Origin: Nocardia blacklockiae
Lineage (GTDB): Bacteria > Actinomycetota > Actinomycetes > Mycobacteriales > Mycobacteriaceae
Length of the DNA: 64,000 nt
NCBI RefSeq assembly: GCF_015477355.1
Contig: NZ_JADLRJ010000003.1
Span: 496,001-560,000 of the forward strand
Reading direction: 5' to 3'
Below are positions 33,353-41,950 of this stretch, piece after piece (the first letter of the stretch is position 1; every line of letters starts with the position of its first letter). The notes under the pieces were generated by a model. That model was not told the origin of the DNA. It worked only from the letters and a program-made list of their open reading frames with translations, and did no database searches. Both the position numbers and the translations under genes were made by a program.

Positions 33353-35991
33353 GCGCCGCGGGGGCGCAACGTCACTGGTAGCCGCGTCGGCGCGACGACG
33401 AAATCGCGATTGGACGGCCGCACCCGGTAGTCGGGGTCGGGAATCGTCTCCCAGCGCGTCAGCAGCGCCGCGGTCTGGAGCGTGATGGTCAGCATCGCGA
33501 AGTTGCTTCCCGGACAGTGCCGGGGGCCGACGGCGAAGGGCAGCACCGCCGACCGGTCGATGGACTCGACGCGCCCGGGCGCCCAGCGATCGGGGTCGAA
33601 GGTCTCCGGGTCCGGGAACCAGCGCGGGTCGTGGTGGATCATGTACGGGCTGAACACCACCATCGAACCCGGCGGCAGGGTGACCGCGCCGAGCCGGACC
33701 TCACTCGCCGCGGTGTGCGTGCTGACCCACGGCGCCCACAGGCGCAGCGTCTCCTGCAGTGTCAGCCGCAGGAAGGGCAGCTCGGCCGCATGTTCCGGGC
33801 GGACCGGACCGGTACCGACGACGGTGTCCAGCTCCTCGCGCACGCGGGCCGCCACGTCCGGATGCCGCATCAGTTCGTGCCACAGCCAGCCCAGCATCGA
33901 CGCGGTCGAGCCGACGCCCGCGGCGAGCATCAGCAGCAGTTCGTCGATGATCTGCTCGTCGGACAGCCGCACGCCGGTCTCCGGGTCGACGTGCCGCACG
34001 AGCGCCGACAGCACGTCGTGGAAATCGTGGTCGCGGCGGCGGTACTCGGTGACGACCGCGCCGATCTCCGCCCGCAGCCGGGCGGCGCGGGTGCGGAAGC
34101 GGCGGTCGGCGATCAGTCGCATCCGGCGCACCGGCGCGGGTAGGGCGGCGCGCTGGATCACCTGGCCGAGCAGCCACGGAATGTGTTCGCGGATCTCGTC
34201 TTTGGCGTCGGCGCCGAAGTCCGCGGTGAACAGGGTGGCCGACACGGTGTCCAGCACCAGGCGGTGGGCCTCGTCCATCAGATCCACCGGACCCGGACGG
34301 TGGCTGCGCGCCCAGTCCTCGGCGATATCCGTTGCCACCCGGGCGTATTCGAGCAGGCGGCGCTGGCGCAGCGCCGGGGCAACAAGCCGGCGGCGCAACT
34401 CGTGCGGCTTGCCGCTGAGCACGTTGGAGGCCTCGTGGATGATGTCGCGGACCGCGTCGCGCAGTTCCTCGCGGTGGAACTCCCCGGCCTCGCCGAAGGC
34501 GACCTGGCGGATCAGCTCGGGCGTGGTGAGTACGTAGGCCGGCCGCGGACCGAGCCGGATGCGCACCACGGGGCCGCGCCCGGACAGCGAGGTGACGAAG
34601 CCGAGCGCGTCACGCAGCGCGTGCAGGCTGTGGCCGAGCAGGGGAAGCGCGCCGGGTGCGGTGGGGACGTTCAGCGGCGCAACGCCTTTCGCTACGGGCG
34701 TCGCCCTGACGGACGGGTCGGTGACGGCGTCGTACACGGCGAGGAGGTGTCCGGTCTGGCGCGACTGGCGCACGGCGTCGGCTCCGGTGGCGATCTTCTC
34801 GCGCAGGGCGGCCAGCCGGGGACGGTCGGCGGCCAGCTCCCGCAGGGTCTCGGCGATCGCGGCGGGGGAGGCGTCGCGGGTGCGGACGCCGCCGCCGTCC
34901 GGAATCGTCTCCGTCAGATCGTGATCGCAGTACACCACGGGCAATCCGACCGCGATCGCCTCGAGCAGGGCCATGCCCTGGGTGTCGAAGCCGCTCGACG
35001 GGAACAGCAGCACGTCGTGGTCGCGCATGGCGGCGAGGCAGTCGGCCTGGGAGACCTCGCCGTGCAACCTGATGCGGTCCGTCGCCGCCGCGGCGGCCCG
35101 GACCTTCTCGTATTCGTCTCCGCCGCCGTAGATGTCGAGTGTGCAGCCGGGTGCTCGGACGACGGCCTCGACGGCCGCGACAGGCCGTTTCTCGGCCGAG
35201 AGACGACCACACCAGAGGACGCGCAGAGGCGGAACATCCTGAGCCGGAGCTCCATTCGCTTCGGAATCCCTGGCCCGGACGCGGTCGCTGTCGGAACTCT
35301 CTGGTCCGAGCAGGTTTTCGAGGAGTTCGTCGTCGACACCGTTGGATACCACGTGGATCGGCCGGTTCAGGCCGTGGGCGCGGACCCGCTCGGCGAAGTG
35401 GTGGCTGGGGACCACGACCGCGTCCGCGGCCCGGGCGTGGCCGATGAGCGCGCTCCAGGCGTGCCGGGCCGCTCGGGACTCCGCGTTGCGCGGCAGCCGC
35501 CCCGGGTCGCGCAGGAACAACGCGTGCAAGCCGCGCAGGGCGACCGCGCTCAGGTACGGCACGGGCGAGGTGTGCTCGAGGAACGCGTCGTCGCGGCTGT
35601 GCACCGACTGCACCAGCGGCAGGCCGTGGCGACGCGCCGCCCGCACCCCCAGGATTCCGACGCCGTAGGTGGTGTGCACGTGCACCACGTCCACCGGATC
35701 GCCCGCGGCGAAGACGGCATCGATGAACCGATTGTTGATCTCGGACGGTATGACCATCGGGTAACCGTTCACGCGCACGCCCGCGAGGCCCGACAGCACC
35801 CGCACCTCCGCGTCGCCGTCGGGCCGGGCGGCGGTGAATCGCACGCCGGTGTCGGTGAGTTCCGGCCCGGGGGTGGTGAACAGCGTGACGCGGTGCCCGA
35901 GGCGCTGGAGGGCGCGGCGTTGGGAATTCACCGAAGTCTGGATTCCGCCGACCGTGGCGGGGTGAAAATCGGTGAACATCGCGATGTGCAC
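33337..35991 (-). CDS. Fused GT4 glycosyltransferase and cytochrome P450
   Basis: An 884-residue natural fusion in one uninterrupted frame. Residues 1-430 are a GT-B glycosyltransferase of family 4: MHIAMFTDFHPATVGGIQTS, CGRLSAEKRP, and SSGFDTQGMALLEAIAVGLP with the E-x7-E sugar-nucleotide motif. Residues about 440-884 are a cytochrome P450: I-helix AAGVGSTAS, ETLR, and the haem loop PFAVGPRHCPGSNF with the cysteine near residue 823. The P450 N-terminus (PGALPLLGHSLHALRDALGF) resembles soluble terpenoid oxygenases. A sugar transferase and an oxygenase acting on the same glycolipid or terpenoid would explain the fusion (inference). It is divergent from a second glycosyltransferase gene. Confidence 0.9.
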   Translation of the reverse strand: MHIAMFTDFHPATVGGIQTSVNSQRRALQRLGHRVTLFTTPGPELTDTGVRFTAARPDGDAEVRVLSGLAGVRVNGYPMVIPSEINNRFIDAVFAAGDPVDVVHVHTTYGVGILGVRAARRHGLPLVQSVHSRDDAFLEHTSPVPYLSAVALRGLHALFLRDPGRLPRNAESRAARHAWSALIGHARAADAVVVPSHHFAERVRAHGLNRPIHVVSNGVDDELLENLLGPESSDSDRVRARDSEANGAPAQDVPPLRVLWCGRLSAEKRPVAAVEAVVRAPGCTLDIYGGGDEYEKVRAAAAATDRIRLHGEVSQADCLAAMRDHDVLLFPSSGFDTQGMALLEAIAVGLPVVYCDHDLTETIPDGGGVRTRDASPAAIAETLRELAADRPRLAALREKIATGADAVRQSRQTGHLLAVYDAVTDPSVRATPVAKGVAPLNVPTAPGALPLLGHSLHALRDALGFVTSLSGRGPVVRIRLGPRPAYVLTTPELIRQVAFGEAGEFHREELRDAVRDIIHEASNVLSGKPHELRRRLVAPALRQRRLLEYARVATDIAEDWARSHRPGPVDLMDEAHRLVLDTVSATLFTADFGADAKDEIREHIPWLLGQVIQRAALPAPVRRMRLIADRRFRTRAARLRAEIGAVVTEYRRRDHDFHDVLSALVRHVDPETGVRLSDEQIIDELLLMLAAGVGSTASMLGWLWHELMRHPDVAARVREELDTVVGTGPVRPEHAAELPFLRLTLQETLRLWAPWVSTHTAASEVRLGAVTLPPGSMVVFSPYMIHHDPRWFPDPETFDPDRWAPGRVESIDRSAVLPFAVGPRHCPGSNFAMLTITLQTAALLTRWETIPDPDYRVRPSNRDFVVAPTRLPVTLRPRGAQDSS

Positions 35992-36097
35992 GCCCTCACC
36001 CTACGGGTGGCGCCGGCGGTTGGGCAGGACGTTTTTCGGCAGCGAGGCAAGGCGGACGCGCCCGGCGAATCGGGCGCGGACCGGGAAGGAGACGGGT

Positions 36098-37378
36098 ATG
36101 AGGGTGGCGATTCCGTTGACGGGCACGCGCGGTGACGTGCAGCCGGCCGTCGCGCTGGGCCTGGAGCTCCAGCGGCGGGGGCACGAGGTGCGGCTGGGCG
36201 CCCCGCCCAATCTCGTCGACTTCGCCACGCGCGCGGGCCTTTCCGCGCAGAGCTGCGGCCCCGACGTGCAACAGCTGTACTCCTCCGAGGAGGGGCAGCG
36301 GGCGCTCGCCGCGGGCAGCAGCTTCCGGCTCATGCAGCTGGTCGGCAAGCAGATGGCCGACTATGCCGACCGGATGAACCGCGAGGTCGTCGAGGTGTGC
36401 GCCGACGCCGACGTGATCGTGTCGACCCTGCTCACCGAGGATCGCGCGCACGCGGTCGCCGAGGCCGCGCGGGTGCCGATGGTGTCGCTGCACGGCTTTC
36501 CGTCCCGCGCCAACACGGCCTATCCGTTCCCCGGCGCGCTGCCGCCGGGCTGGCGGCCGCCGGCCGTGGTCAACCGCGCCACCTGGGCGCTGGCGGAGAA
36601 CCTGCGCCGCGTCGTGTTCATGCGCTACCTGAACCGGCTGCGGCGCGAGCTGGGACTGCCGCGCAGCATCGCGAGCACCGCCGCCGAACTCGACCGCGAC
36701 GGCGTGCCCGAGGTCCAGATCTACGACCCCGCCCTGGTGCCGGGCCTGCCCGAACAGTGGGGCGCGCGGCGGCCGTTCGTCGGCTTCCTGCCGCTGGAGC
36801 GGGCCGCGCGCGAGGCGGTCGGCGAACTGGCCGCCGACCACACCGACGTGGTGTCGTGGCTGCGGCAGGACGCGCCGCCGGTGTACTTCGGCTTCGGCAG
36901 CATGCCGATCCGCGACACCCACGCGGTGCTGGCGACCGTGACCGAGGTGTGCGCGCGGCTCGGGCTGCGCGGACTGGTCAGCGCGGGCTGGAGCGATCTC
37001 GACGCAGCGAACGCCGAAACCGGTTCGCACATCAGGGTGGTCGGCCCGCTCGCCCACGACCTGGTGTTCCCGCTGTGCGCCGCCGCCGTGCACCACGGCG
37101 GCATCGGCACCACCTTCGAGACCCTGCGCGCCGGCCTGCCGACCATGGTGTGTTCGGTGTCGTTCGACCAGCCCCTGTGGGGCGCGCAGGTCGAGCGCCT
37201 CGGCGTCGGCACGCACGTGAGCTTCCGGCGGCTGGACCGCGAACGCCTCACCGACGGCCTGCGCCGCATCCTGCGCCCCGAGGTCACCGAGCGCGCGAAG
37301 GAGTTCGCGGTACGGCTGCAATCGCATTCCGACGCGACGACCCGCACGGCCGACATCGTGGAAGCGGCGGCGCGGTGA
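36098..37378 (+). CDS. GT1 UDP-glycosyltransferase (sterol glucosyltransferase-like)
   Basis: A 426-residue GT-B enzyme of family 1. It starts MRVAIPLTGTRGDVQPAVAL, the N-terminal acceptor-domain signature of sterol and antibiotic glucosyltransferases, and has the donor-binding block VHHGGIGTTFETLRAGLPTM then CSVSFDQPLWGAQVERLGVG near the C-terminus. It probably glucosylates a lipid or polyketide-like acceptor at a cytosolic membrane face. The ATG at 36098 has GGAAGGAGA upstream. It is divergent from the GT4-P450 fusion and followed after 40 nt by a permease gene, which suggests making and exporting one product. Confidence 0.9.
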   Translation: MRVAIPLTGTRGDVQPAVALGLELQRRGHEVRLGAPPNLVDFATRAGLSAQSCGPDVQQLYSSEEGQRALAAGSSFRLMQLVGKQMADYADRMNREVVEVCADADVIVSTLLTEDRAHAVAEAARVPMVSLHGFPSRANTAYPFPGALPPGWRPPAVVNRATWALAENLRRVVFMRYLNRLRRELGLPRSIASTAAELDRDGVPEVQIYDPALVPGLPEQWGARRPFVGFLPLERAAREAVGELAADHTDVVSWLRQDAPPVYFGFGSMPIRDTHAVLATVTEVCARLGLRGLVSAGWSDLDAANAETGSHIRVVGPLAHDLVFPLCAAAVHHGGIGTTFETLRAGLPTMVCSVSFDQPLWGAQVERLGVGTHVSFRRLDRERLTDGLRRILRPEVTERAKEFAVRLQSHSDATTRTADIVEAAAR

Positions 37379-37418
37379 GGTCGCGGCGGCCTCGCGGCGC
37401 GGTGGTGCCGGTAGGCGG

Positions 37419-38186
37419 GTGACGCGGGAGTTGCGGGTGACGAGTGTGGTGGGGGATTCGGCGGTGATGGTGCGGCGCTGTCTGCGGCGGACGGTGCGCA
37501 GCCGGGACACCCTGGCCATCTCGGTGTTGTTGCCGATTCTGATCATGTTGTTGTTCGTCTACGTGTTCGGCGGGGCCATTCAGGTCGATATGCCGTACGT
37601 GGTGTACGTCGTGCCGGGAATCATCTTGCTGTGCACGGGTTTCGGGGCCTCGATCACGGCGACGGCGGTGGCGCGGGACGTGCAGGGCGGCGCGATCGAT
37701 CGGTTCCGGACGCTGCCCGCGTTCCGGCAGGCGCTGCTGGCGGGGCACGTGGGGGAGGGGGTGCTGCGCAATCTGGGCGTGATCGCCGTGGTGTTCGCGG
37801 TGGCCGCCGCGCTCGGATTCCGGTCCGGCGCCGGGTTTTTCGCGTGGCTGGCGGTCGTCGGCGTGATCGTGTTGTTCGTGCACGCCGTCGCCTGGATCGC
37901 GATCGCGCTCGGTCTGCTGGCCCGAAACCCCGAGGCGGCAGGGGGTTTCACCTATGCCATCATGTTCGTCCCGTACGTCAGTAGCGCCTTCGTGCCGACC
38001 GCCACCATGCCGTCGTGGCTGCGCGGCTTCGCGGAGCATCAACCGGCGACGCCGATCGTCGCGACGATCCGCGGTCTGCTCGCCGGTACCGGCGCGGGCA
38101 CGAGCCCGGTGGCGGCGGTGGCGTGGTGCCTGGCGCTCGCCGCCGTCGGGTTCGTCTGTGCGGCTGCCCTTTTCGAGAGGCGGTGA
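37419..38186 (+). CDS. ABC-2 type transporter permease (DrrB-like)
   Basis: A 255-residue membrane protein with six hydrophobic segments of the ABC-2 fold. The conserved part FGASITATAVARDVQGGAID then RFRTLPAFRQALLAGHV is the coupling helix region of DrrB-type drug and glycolipid exporters. The ATPase subunit that such permeases need is not encoded next to it or anywhere in this window. The GTG at 37419 or an in-frame GTG at 37437 is the start. It lies 40 nt after the GT1 gene and converges on the epoxide hydrolase gene. Confidence 0.88.
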   Translation: MTRELRVTSVVGDSAVMVRRCLRRTVRSRDTLAISVLLPILIMLLFVYVFGGAIQVDMPYVVYVVPGIILLCTGFGASITATAVARDVQGGAIDRFRTLPAFRQALLAGHVGEGVLRNLGVIAVVFAVAAALGFRSGAGFFAWLAVVGVIVLFVHAVAWIAIALGLLARNPEAAGGFTYAIMFVPYVSSAFVPTATMPSWLRGFAEHQPATPIVATIRGLLAGTGAGTSPVAAVAWCLALAAVGFVCAAALFERR

Positions 38187-38209
38187 CCGGGCCTGTTTCG
38201 GGGGACCGC

Positions 38210-39334
38210 CTACTTCAGAGGACCGAAGAAGGCGCGCAGATCACCGGCCAGCTCTTCCGGCGCTTCCATGGCCGGGAAGTGCAGTCCCCGTTCGAATTCC
38301 GTCCAGTGCGCGTCCGCGGGCACCGGCACCAGGCGGCGCACCGTCTCGTCCGCGCCGAAGACCGCGAAGCCCTGCGGCACCGTGGGCGGCGCGCCCCAGT
38401 CCGACGAGTGCGCCTGCTCGTACAGGGTGTGCGCGGCGCCGACCCCGGAACCGGTGAACCAGTACAGGCTCACCGTGGTCAGCAGCTGGTCCCGGTCGAT
38501 GGGCAGGTCGGTCCACTCCGTGAACTTCTCGGCGATCCAGGCCAATTGGAGCAGCGGGGAGTCGACGAGGCCGTAACCGATGATCTGCGGCCGGCTGTTC
38601 TGGATCGCGAGGTAGCCCGAGCCGTCCCGGCGGAAGGCGTCCATCCGGCTCAGGATCAGCTTGTCGACCGGGTCGTTCGCATCCAGGCGGTCGGCCATTC
38701 CGGGCAGGAAGGTGGCCGTGTTCGCGGCGGTCATCGGGTCGGTCACCACGTGGACGCCCAGCACGTGCTCGCCGTCGAGCCCGGCGACGCTGCCCGACAC
38801 GCCCGCGCCGACGTCGCCGCCGTGCACGCCGTAGCGGTCGTAACCAAGCCGTCGCATCAGCTCCACCCAGGCGCGGGCGGTGCGGGTCATCGTCCACCCG
38901 GGGCCGCTCAGCGGGGTCGACAGCGCGTAGCCGGGCAGGGACGGCGCCACCACGTGGAAGGCCGGGCCCTCGGCCGGATCCACCAGCAGCCGAACGAGTT
39001 TCGTGAACTCCGCGACCGAACTCGGGAACCCGTGAGTGAGCAGCAGCGGCCGCGCGTCGGCGTGCTCGGAGCGCACGTGCAGGAAGTGGATGCGCTGACC
39101 GTCGATCTCGGTGGTGAACTGCGGTGCCGCGTTGAGCTCGGCTTCCTGTGCGCGCCAGTCGAATTCGGTGCGCCAGTACTCCGCGAGCTCGCGCAGGTCG
39201 GCCGGCGGGATGCCGCGCTCCCAGCCGGCGCCGGGCAGGGCCGCGGCCCAGCGGGCGTGGGTGAGGCGGTCGTGCAGGTAGTCGAGATCGGACTGCGGGA
39301 TGTCGATCCGGAAGGGGCTGATATCGGTGTTCAT
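38210..39334 (-). CDS. Epoxide hydrolase
   Basis: A 374-residue alpha/beta-hydrolase with the N-terminal EHN domain typical of microsomal-type epoxide hydrolases (RIDIPQSDLDYLHDRLTHAR, WERGIPPADLRELAEYW). The oxyanion region is LLLTHGFPSS. The nucleophile aspartate is in YGVHGGDVGAG near residue 170, and the catalytic histidine in RGLHFPAMEAPEE near 354. It opens epoxides to diols. GGAG lies 7 nt upstream of the ATG. It is divergent from a WYL-domain regulator that probably controls it. Confidence 0.9.
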   Translation of the reverse strand: MNTDISPFRIDIPQSDLDYLHDRLTHARWAAALPGAGWERGIPPADLRELAEYWRTEFDWRAQEAELNAAPQFTTEIDGQRIHFLHVRSEHADARPLLLTHGFPSSVAEFTKLVRLLVDPAEGPAFHVVAPSLPGYALSTPLSGPGWTMTRTARAWVELMRRLGYDRYGVHGGDVGAGVSGSVAGLDGEHVLGVHVVTDPMTAANTATFLPGMADRLDANDPVDKLILSRMDAFRRDGSGYLAIQNSRPQIIGYGLVDSPLLQLAWIAEKFTEWTDLPIDRDQLLTTVSLYWFTGSGVGAAHTLYEQAHSSDWGAPPTVPQGFAVFGADETVRRLVPVPADAHWTEFERGLHFPAMEAPEELAGDLRAFFGPLK

Positions 39335-39410
39335 CAGGTAACTCCGTTCTGCGAAGGCATTCCACCACGAACCTCGTCGTGGTCACAGGGACGAAGCTAG
39401 CGGCCATTGC

Positions 39411-39442
39411 GGAACGGTTCGTTCCTCGATAGCGGATAGCAT
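39411..39442 (+). promoter_or_regulatory. Dyad and leaderless promoter of the first WYL regulator
   Basis: GGAACG (39411-39416) and CGTTCC (39420-39425) form a perfect 6-bp dyad around GTT. TAGCAT (39437-39442) is a -10 box ending 6 nt before the ATG at 39449, so the regulator mRNA is probably leaderless. On the other strand TAGCTT (39394-39399) could serve the epoxide hydrolase. The dyad would sit in the -35 region and suits autoregulation. Confidence 0.5.
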
Positions 39443-39448
39443 CGAGAA

Positions 39449-40408
39449 ATGTTGGAAACGTCGGCCCGCCTGCTTCGTCTACTGTCCTTGCTGCAGTCGC
39501 GCCGGGACTGGCCCGGCGCGGAGCTGGCGCAGCGGTTGCAGGTCACCACCCGCACGGTGCGCAAGGATGTCGAACGGCTGCGCGAGCTGGGTTATCCGGT
39601 CGAGGCGCGCCCGGGGGTGGACGGCGGGTACCGGCTCGGTGTCGGCGGCGCGCTGCCGCCGCTGCTGCTCGACGACGAGGAAGCGATCGCGGTCGTACTC
39701 GGATTGCGCACCGCGGCAGGCGGTTCCGTGGCGGGCGTGGCGGAGAGTTCGGTGCGCGCGCTGCTCAAGCTGCAACAGCTGTTGCCGCCCCGGTTGCGGC
39801 GTCGGGCCGATGCCTTTCAGCACACCCTGCCCGTGCCGTTCCGCGGTCCGCGGGTCGACGCCGCCACGCTGACGGTGATCGCCGCCGCGTGCCGCGATCA
39901 CGAGCAATTGCGCTTCGACTACCGGAGCCATCCGGGTGCGGAGACCCGGCGGCTGGTGGAGCCGTATCGCCTGGTGAATCACCGGCAGCGGTGGTATCTG
40001 ATGGCCTGGGACCTGGAACGATCCGATTGGCGCACCTTCCGGGTCGATCGCCTCCGACCACGCACCCCGGCCGGTCCGCGGTTCACCCCGCGCCCGCTGC
40101 CGCCCGACGACGAGATCACGGCGCGCGTGGAACGCGGGGTGGGAGAGGCTACTTGGCGATTCCGGGCGCGGGTGGTCGTGCACGCGCCCGCGGACCGTGT
40201 GCGCGAACGACTGCCTATCCCGGCCGACATCACTCCGCTCGATGCCGAGCGCTGTGTGTTCGAGCCGGGTTCGGACAGCCCCGAGTTGCTCGCGCTCTAC
40301 CTCGGAATGCTCGACGCCGACTTCGAGGTGACGGATTCGCCGGAGTTGGCGGCGGCGATCCGCGGCTTGATCGAGCGCTATCAGCGGGCGGTGGCCAAGC
40401 TGGTCTGA
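39449..40408 (+). CDS. WYL-domain transcriptional regulator (YafY/DeoR-type)
   Basis: A 319-residue regulator. Residues 5-60 are a winged helix-turn-helix (RLLRLLSLLQSRRDWPGAEL, then TTRTVRKDVERLRELGYPVE). Residues about 140-225 are a WYL domain (LRFDYRSHPG, WYLMAWDLERSDWRTFRVDR). A WCX-type C-terminal extension ends the protein. WYL proteins sense small ligands, often nucleotides or metabolites. A paralogue with the same order of domains is encoded at 58475-59473. Each is divergent from a small metabolic enzyme gene. Confidence 0.9.
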   Translation: MLETSARLLRLLSLLQSRRDWPGAELAQRLQVTTRTVRKDVERLRELGYPVEARPGVDGGYRLGVGGALPPLLLDDEEAIAVVLGLRTAAGGSVAGVAESSVRALLKLQQLLPPRLRRRADAFQHTLPVPFRGPRVDAATLTVIAAACRDHEQLRFDYRSHPGAETRRLVEPYRLVNHRQRWYLMAWDLERSDWRTFRVDRLRPRTPAGPRFTPRPLPPDDEITARVERGVGEATWRFRARVVVHAPADRVRERLPIPADITPLDAERCVFEPGSDSPELLALYLGMLDADFEVTDSPELAAAIRGLIERYQRAVAKLV

Positions 40409-40412
40409 CCAC

Positions 40413-40441
40413 TTGACCTCTTACCGGTTCGGTTCTACCGT
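40413..40441 (+). promoter_or_regulatory. Promoter of the GntR-desaturase operon
   Basis: TTGACC (40413-40418), a 17-nt spacer and TACCGT (40436-40441) give the best -35/-10 pair in the window, ending 7 nt before the ATG at 40449, so the transcript is nearly leaderless. The spacer contains ACCG-GTT-CGGT, a short dyad (40423-40433) that could be the GntR operator. Confidence 0.6.
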
Positions 40442-40448
40442 CGGGTAC

Positions 40449-41171
40449 ATGGCCTTGCAGCGCATAGATCGGCGCACCGTCCCCGACACCGTGTTCGACC
40501 AGCTCGTCGACGAGGTGCTGGACGGTGAGCTGGCGCCGGGCGCGACCCTGCCCGCCGAGCGGCAGCTGGCCGAGGTGCTCGGCGTCTCGCGGCCGACCGT
40601 GCGGGAGGCGTTGCAGCGGCTCGCGCACACCGGTTTGGTGGAGGTCCGGCAGGGCGGCGCGACGACGATCCGCGACTTCCGTCGGTCCGCCGGTGTCGAC
40701 ATGCTGCCGCGGCTGATCCTGCGCAAGGGGCAACTCGACCACGCGGTCATCCGCAGCATTCTGGAGGCGCGGCGGGCGATGGGCCGGGAGGTCGCCGGGC
40801 TCGCGGCCGAGCGCACCGGTCACACGCTCGCCGCCGCCCTGGGCGAGCGGCTGGAAGCCCTTGCCGCGGAGCAGGATCCGGTAGGCCGTCAGCTGGTCGC
40901 GCTGGATTTCTGGGACCTGGTGGTCGACGGGGCCGAGTCGATCGTGTTCCGGTTGCTGTTCAACAACCTGCGGGCGGTCTACGAGCCCGCGCTCCCGGCG
41001 CTGGCAATGGTGATGGCGGCCGAGGTGAACGGCATCGACAGCTATCGCGCGCTGACCGAGGCGATCACCGCCGGTGACCGGGCCGCCGCCGAGGCCGCCG
41101 CGTACGCGCTGCTGTCCTCGGCCGCAACGGAATTCGACGTGCTGCTGCGTCGACTCGAGGAGGAAAGATGA
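40449..41171 (+). CDS. GntR/FadR-family transcriptional regulator
   Basis: A 240-residue regulator. The winged helix-turn-helix at residues 12-75 contains the GntR signature LPAERQLAEVLGVSRPTVRE then LQRLAHTGLVEVRQGG. An all-helical FCD-type ligand domain follows (about 90-235). This pair is typical of FadR-like regulators of fatty acid or organic acid metabolism. The ATG at 40449 follows the promoter by 7 nt; a GTG-type earlier start would put the promoter inside the gene. It overlaps the membrane hydroxylase gene by ATGA, so its target is probably its own operon. Confidence 0.9.
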   Translation: MALQRIDRRTVPDTVFDQLVDEVLDGELAPGATLPAERQLAEVLGVSRPTVREALQRLAHTGLVEVRQGGATTIRDFRRSAGVDMLPRLILRKGQLDHAVIRSILEARRAMGREVAGLAAERTGHTLAAALGERLEALAAEQDPVGRQLVALDFWDLVVDGAESIVFRLLFNNLRAVYEPALPALAMVMAAEVNGIDSYRALTEAITAGDRAAAEAAAYALLSSAATEFDVLLRRLEEER

Positions 41172-41881
41172 GCGTCGTCGACCGGTTGCGGGAGCGCCGC
41201 GGCCGCGCGGCCGCGGAGGTCCGTGAGCCGAACCGTCGTCCGCAGGTCACGCTGGGCAGCGCCTTCCGGGTGTTCGCGCGCAGGCCGTCGCCGTGGATCA
41301 TCGCTGCCATGCTGGCCGGGGCGCTGGCGGCGCGGGTCGCGGTCGGGGACTGGCAGCCGACCGACGCGCTGGTGCCGGTCGTGACGCTCGCCGTATTTCC
41401 CTTCGTGGAGTGGGTGATTCACGTCTGTGTGCTGCACTGGCGGCCGCGCCGGCTGGGGCCGATCACCGTCGACTCCCTGCTGGCCCGCAAACACCGTGAG
41501 CACCATGCCGATCCGCGTGACGTGCCGCTGGTGTTCATCCCGTGGCAGACCTTCCTCTGGCTGCTGCCCACATTGGTTCTCGTTGCGGTACTGGCCTTTC
41601 CGCGGATCGGTCTGGGGCTCACGTTCCTGGTGGCGGTCGGTGCGCTCGGGGTGAACTACGAGTGGACCCACTACCTGATCCACACCGACTACCAGCCGCG
41701 CACCCGCCTGTTCAAGGCCGTCCGCCGCAACCACCGGCTGCACCACTTCAAGAACGAGCATTACTGGTTCACCGTCACCACCTCCGGCACCGCGGACCGC
41801 GTCCTGGGCACCCACCCGGACCCGGGAACCACCGTCGCGTCGCCGACGGTCAAGGCGCTGCATGCCTCGGGCGCGGTGTGA
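41168..41881 (+). CDS. Sterol desaturase/fatty acid hydroxylase-family membrane protein
   Basis: A 237-residue di-iron membrane enzyme. Its histidine clusters are FVEWVIHVCVLHW, ARKHREHHADPRD, NYEWTHYLIH and RRNHRLHHFKNEHYWF, the pattern of the fatty acid hydroxylase superfamily (also carotenoid hydroxylases). Four hydrophobic segments anchor it. It uses O2 to hydroxylate or desaturate a lipid; substrate unknown. Co-translated with the GntR/FadR-type regulator, which hints at control by an acyl ligand. Confidence 0.9.
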   Translation: MSVVDRLRERRGRAAAEVREPNRRPQVTLGSAFRVFARRPSPWIIAAMLAGALAARVAVGDWQPTDALVPVVTLAVFPFVEWVIHVCVLHWRPRRLGPITVDSLLARKHREHHADPRDVPLVFIPWQTFLWLLPTLVLVAVLAFPRIGLGLTFLVAVGALGVNYEWTHYLIHTDYQPRTRLFKAVRRNHRLHHFKNEHYWFTVTTSGTADRVLGTHPDPGTTVASPTVKALHASGAV

Positions 41882-41950
41882 GTCGGCCGGGACAGCGGTT
41901 CCAAGGGCGAAATCGCCTGTGGTGTGCTGGTTCTCCGCCGGTCGAATGAT

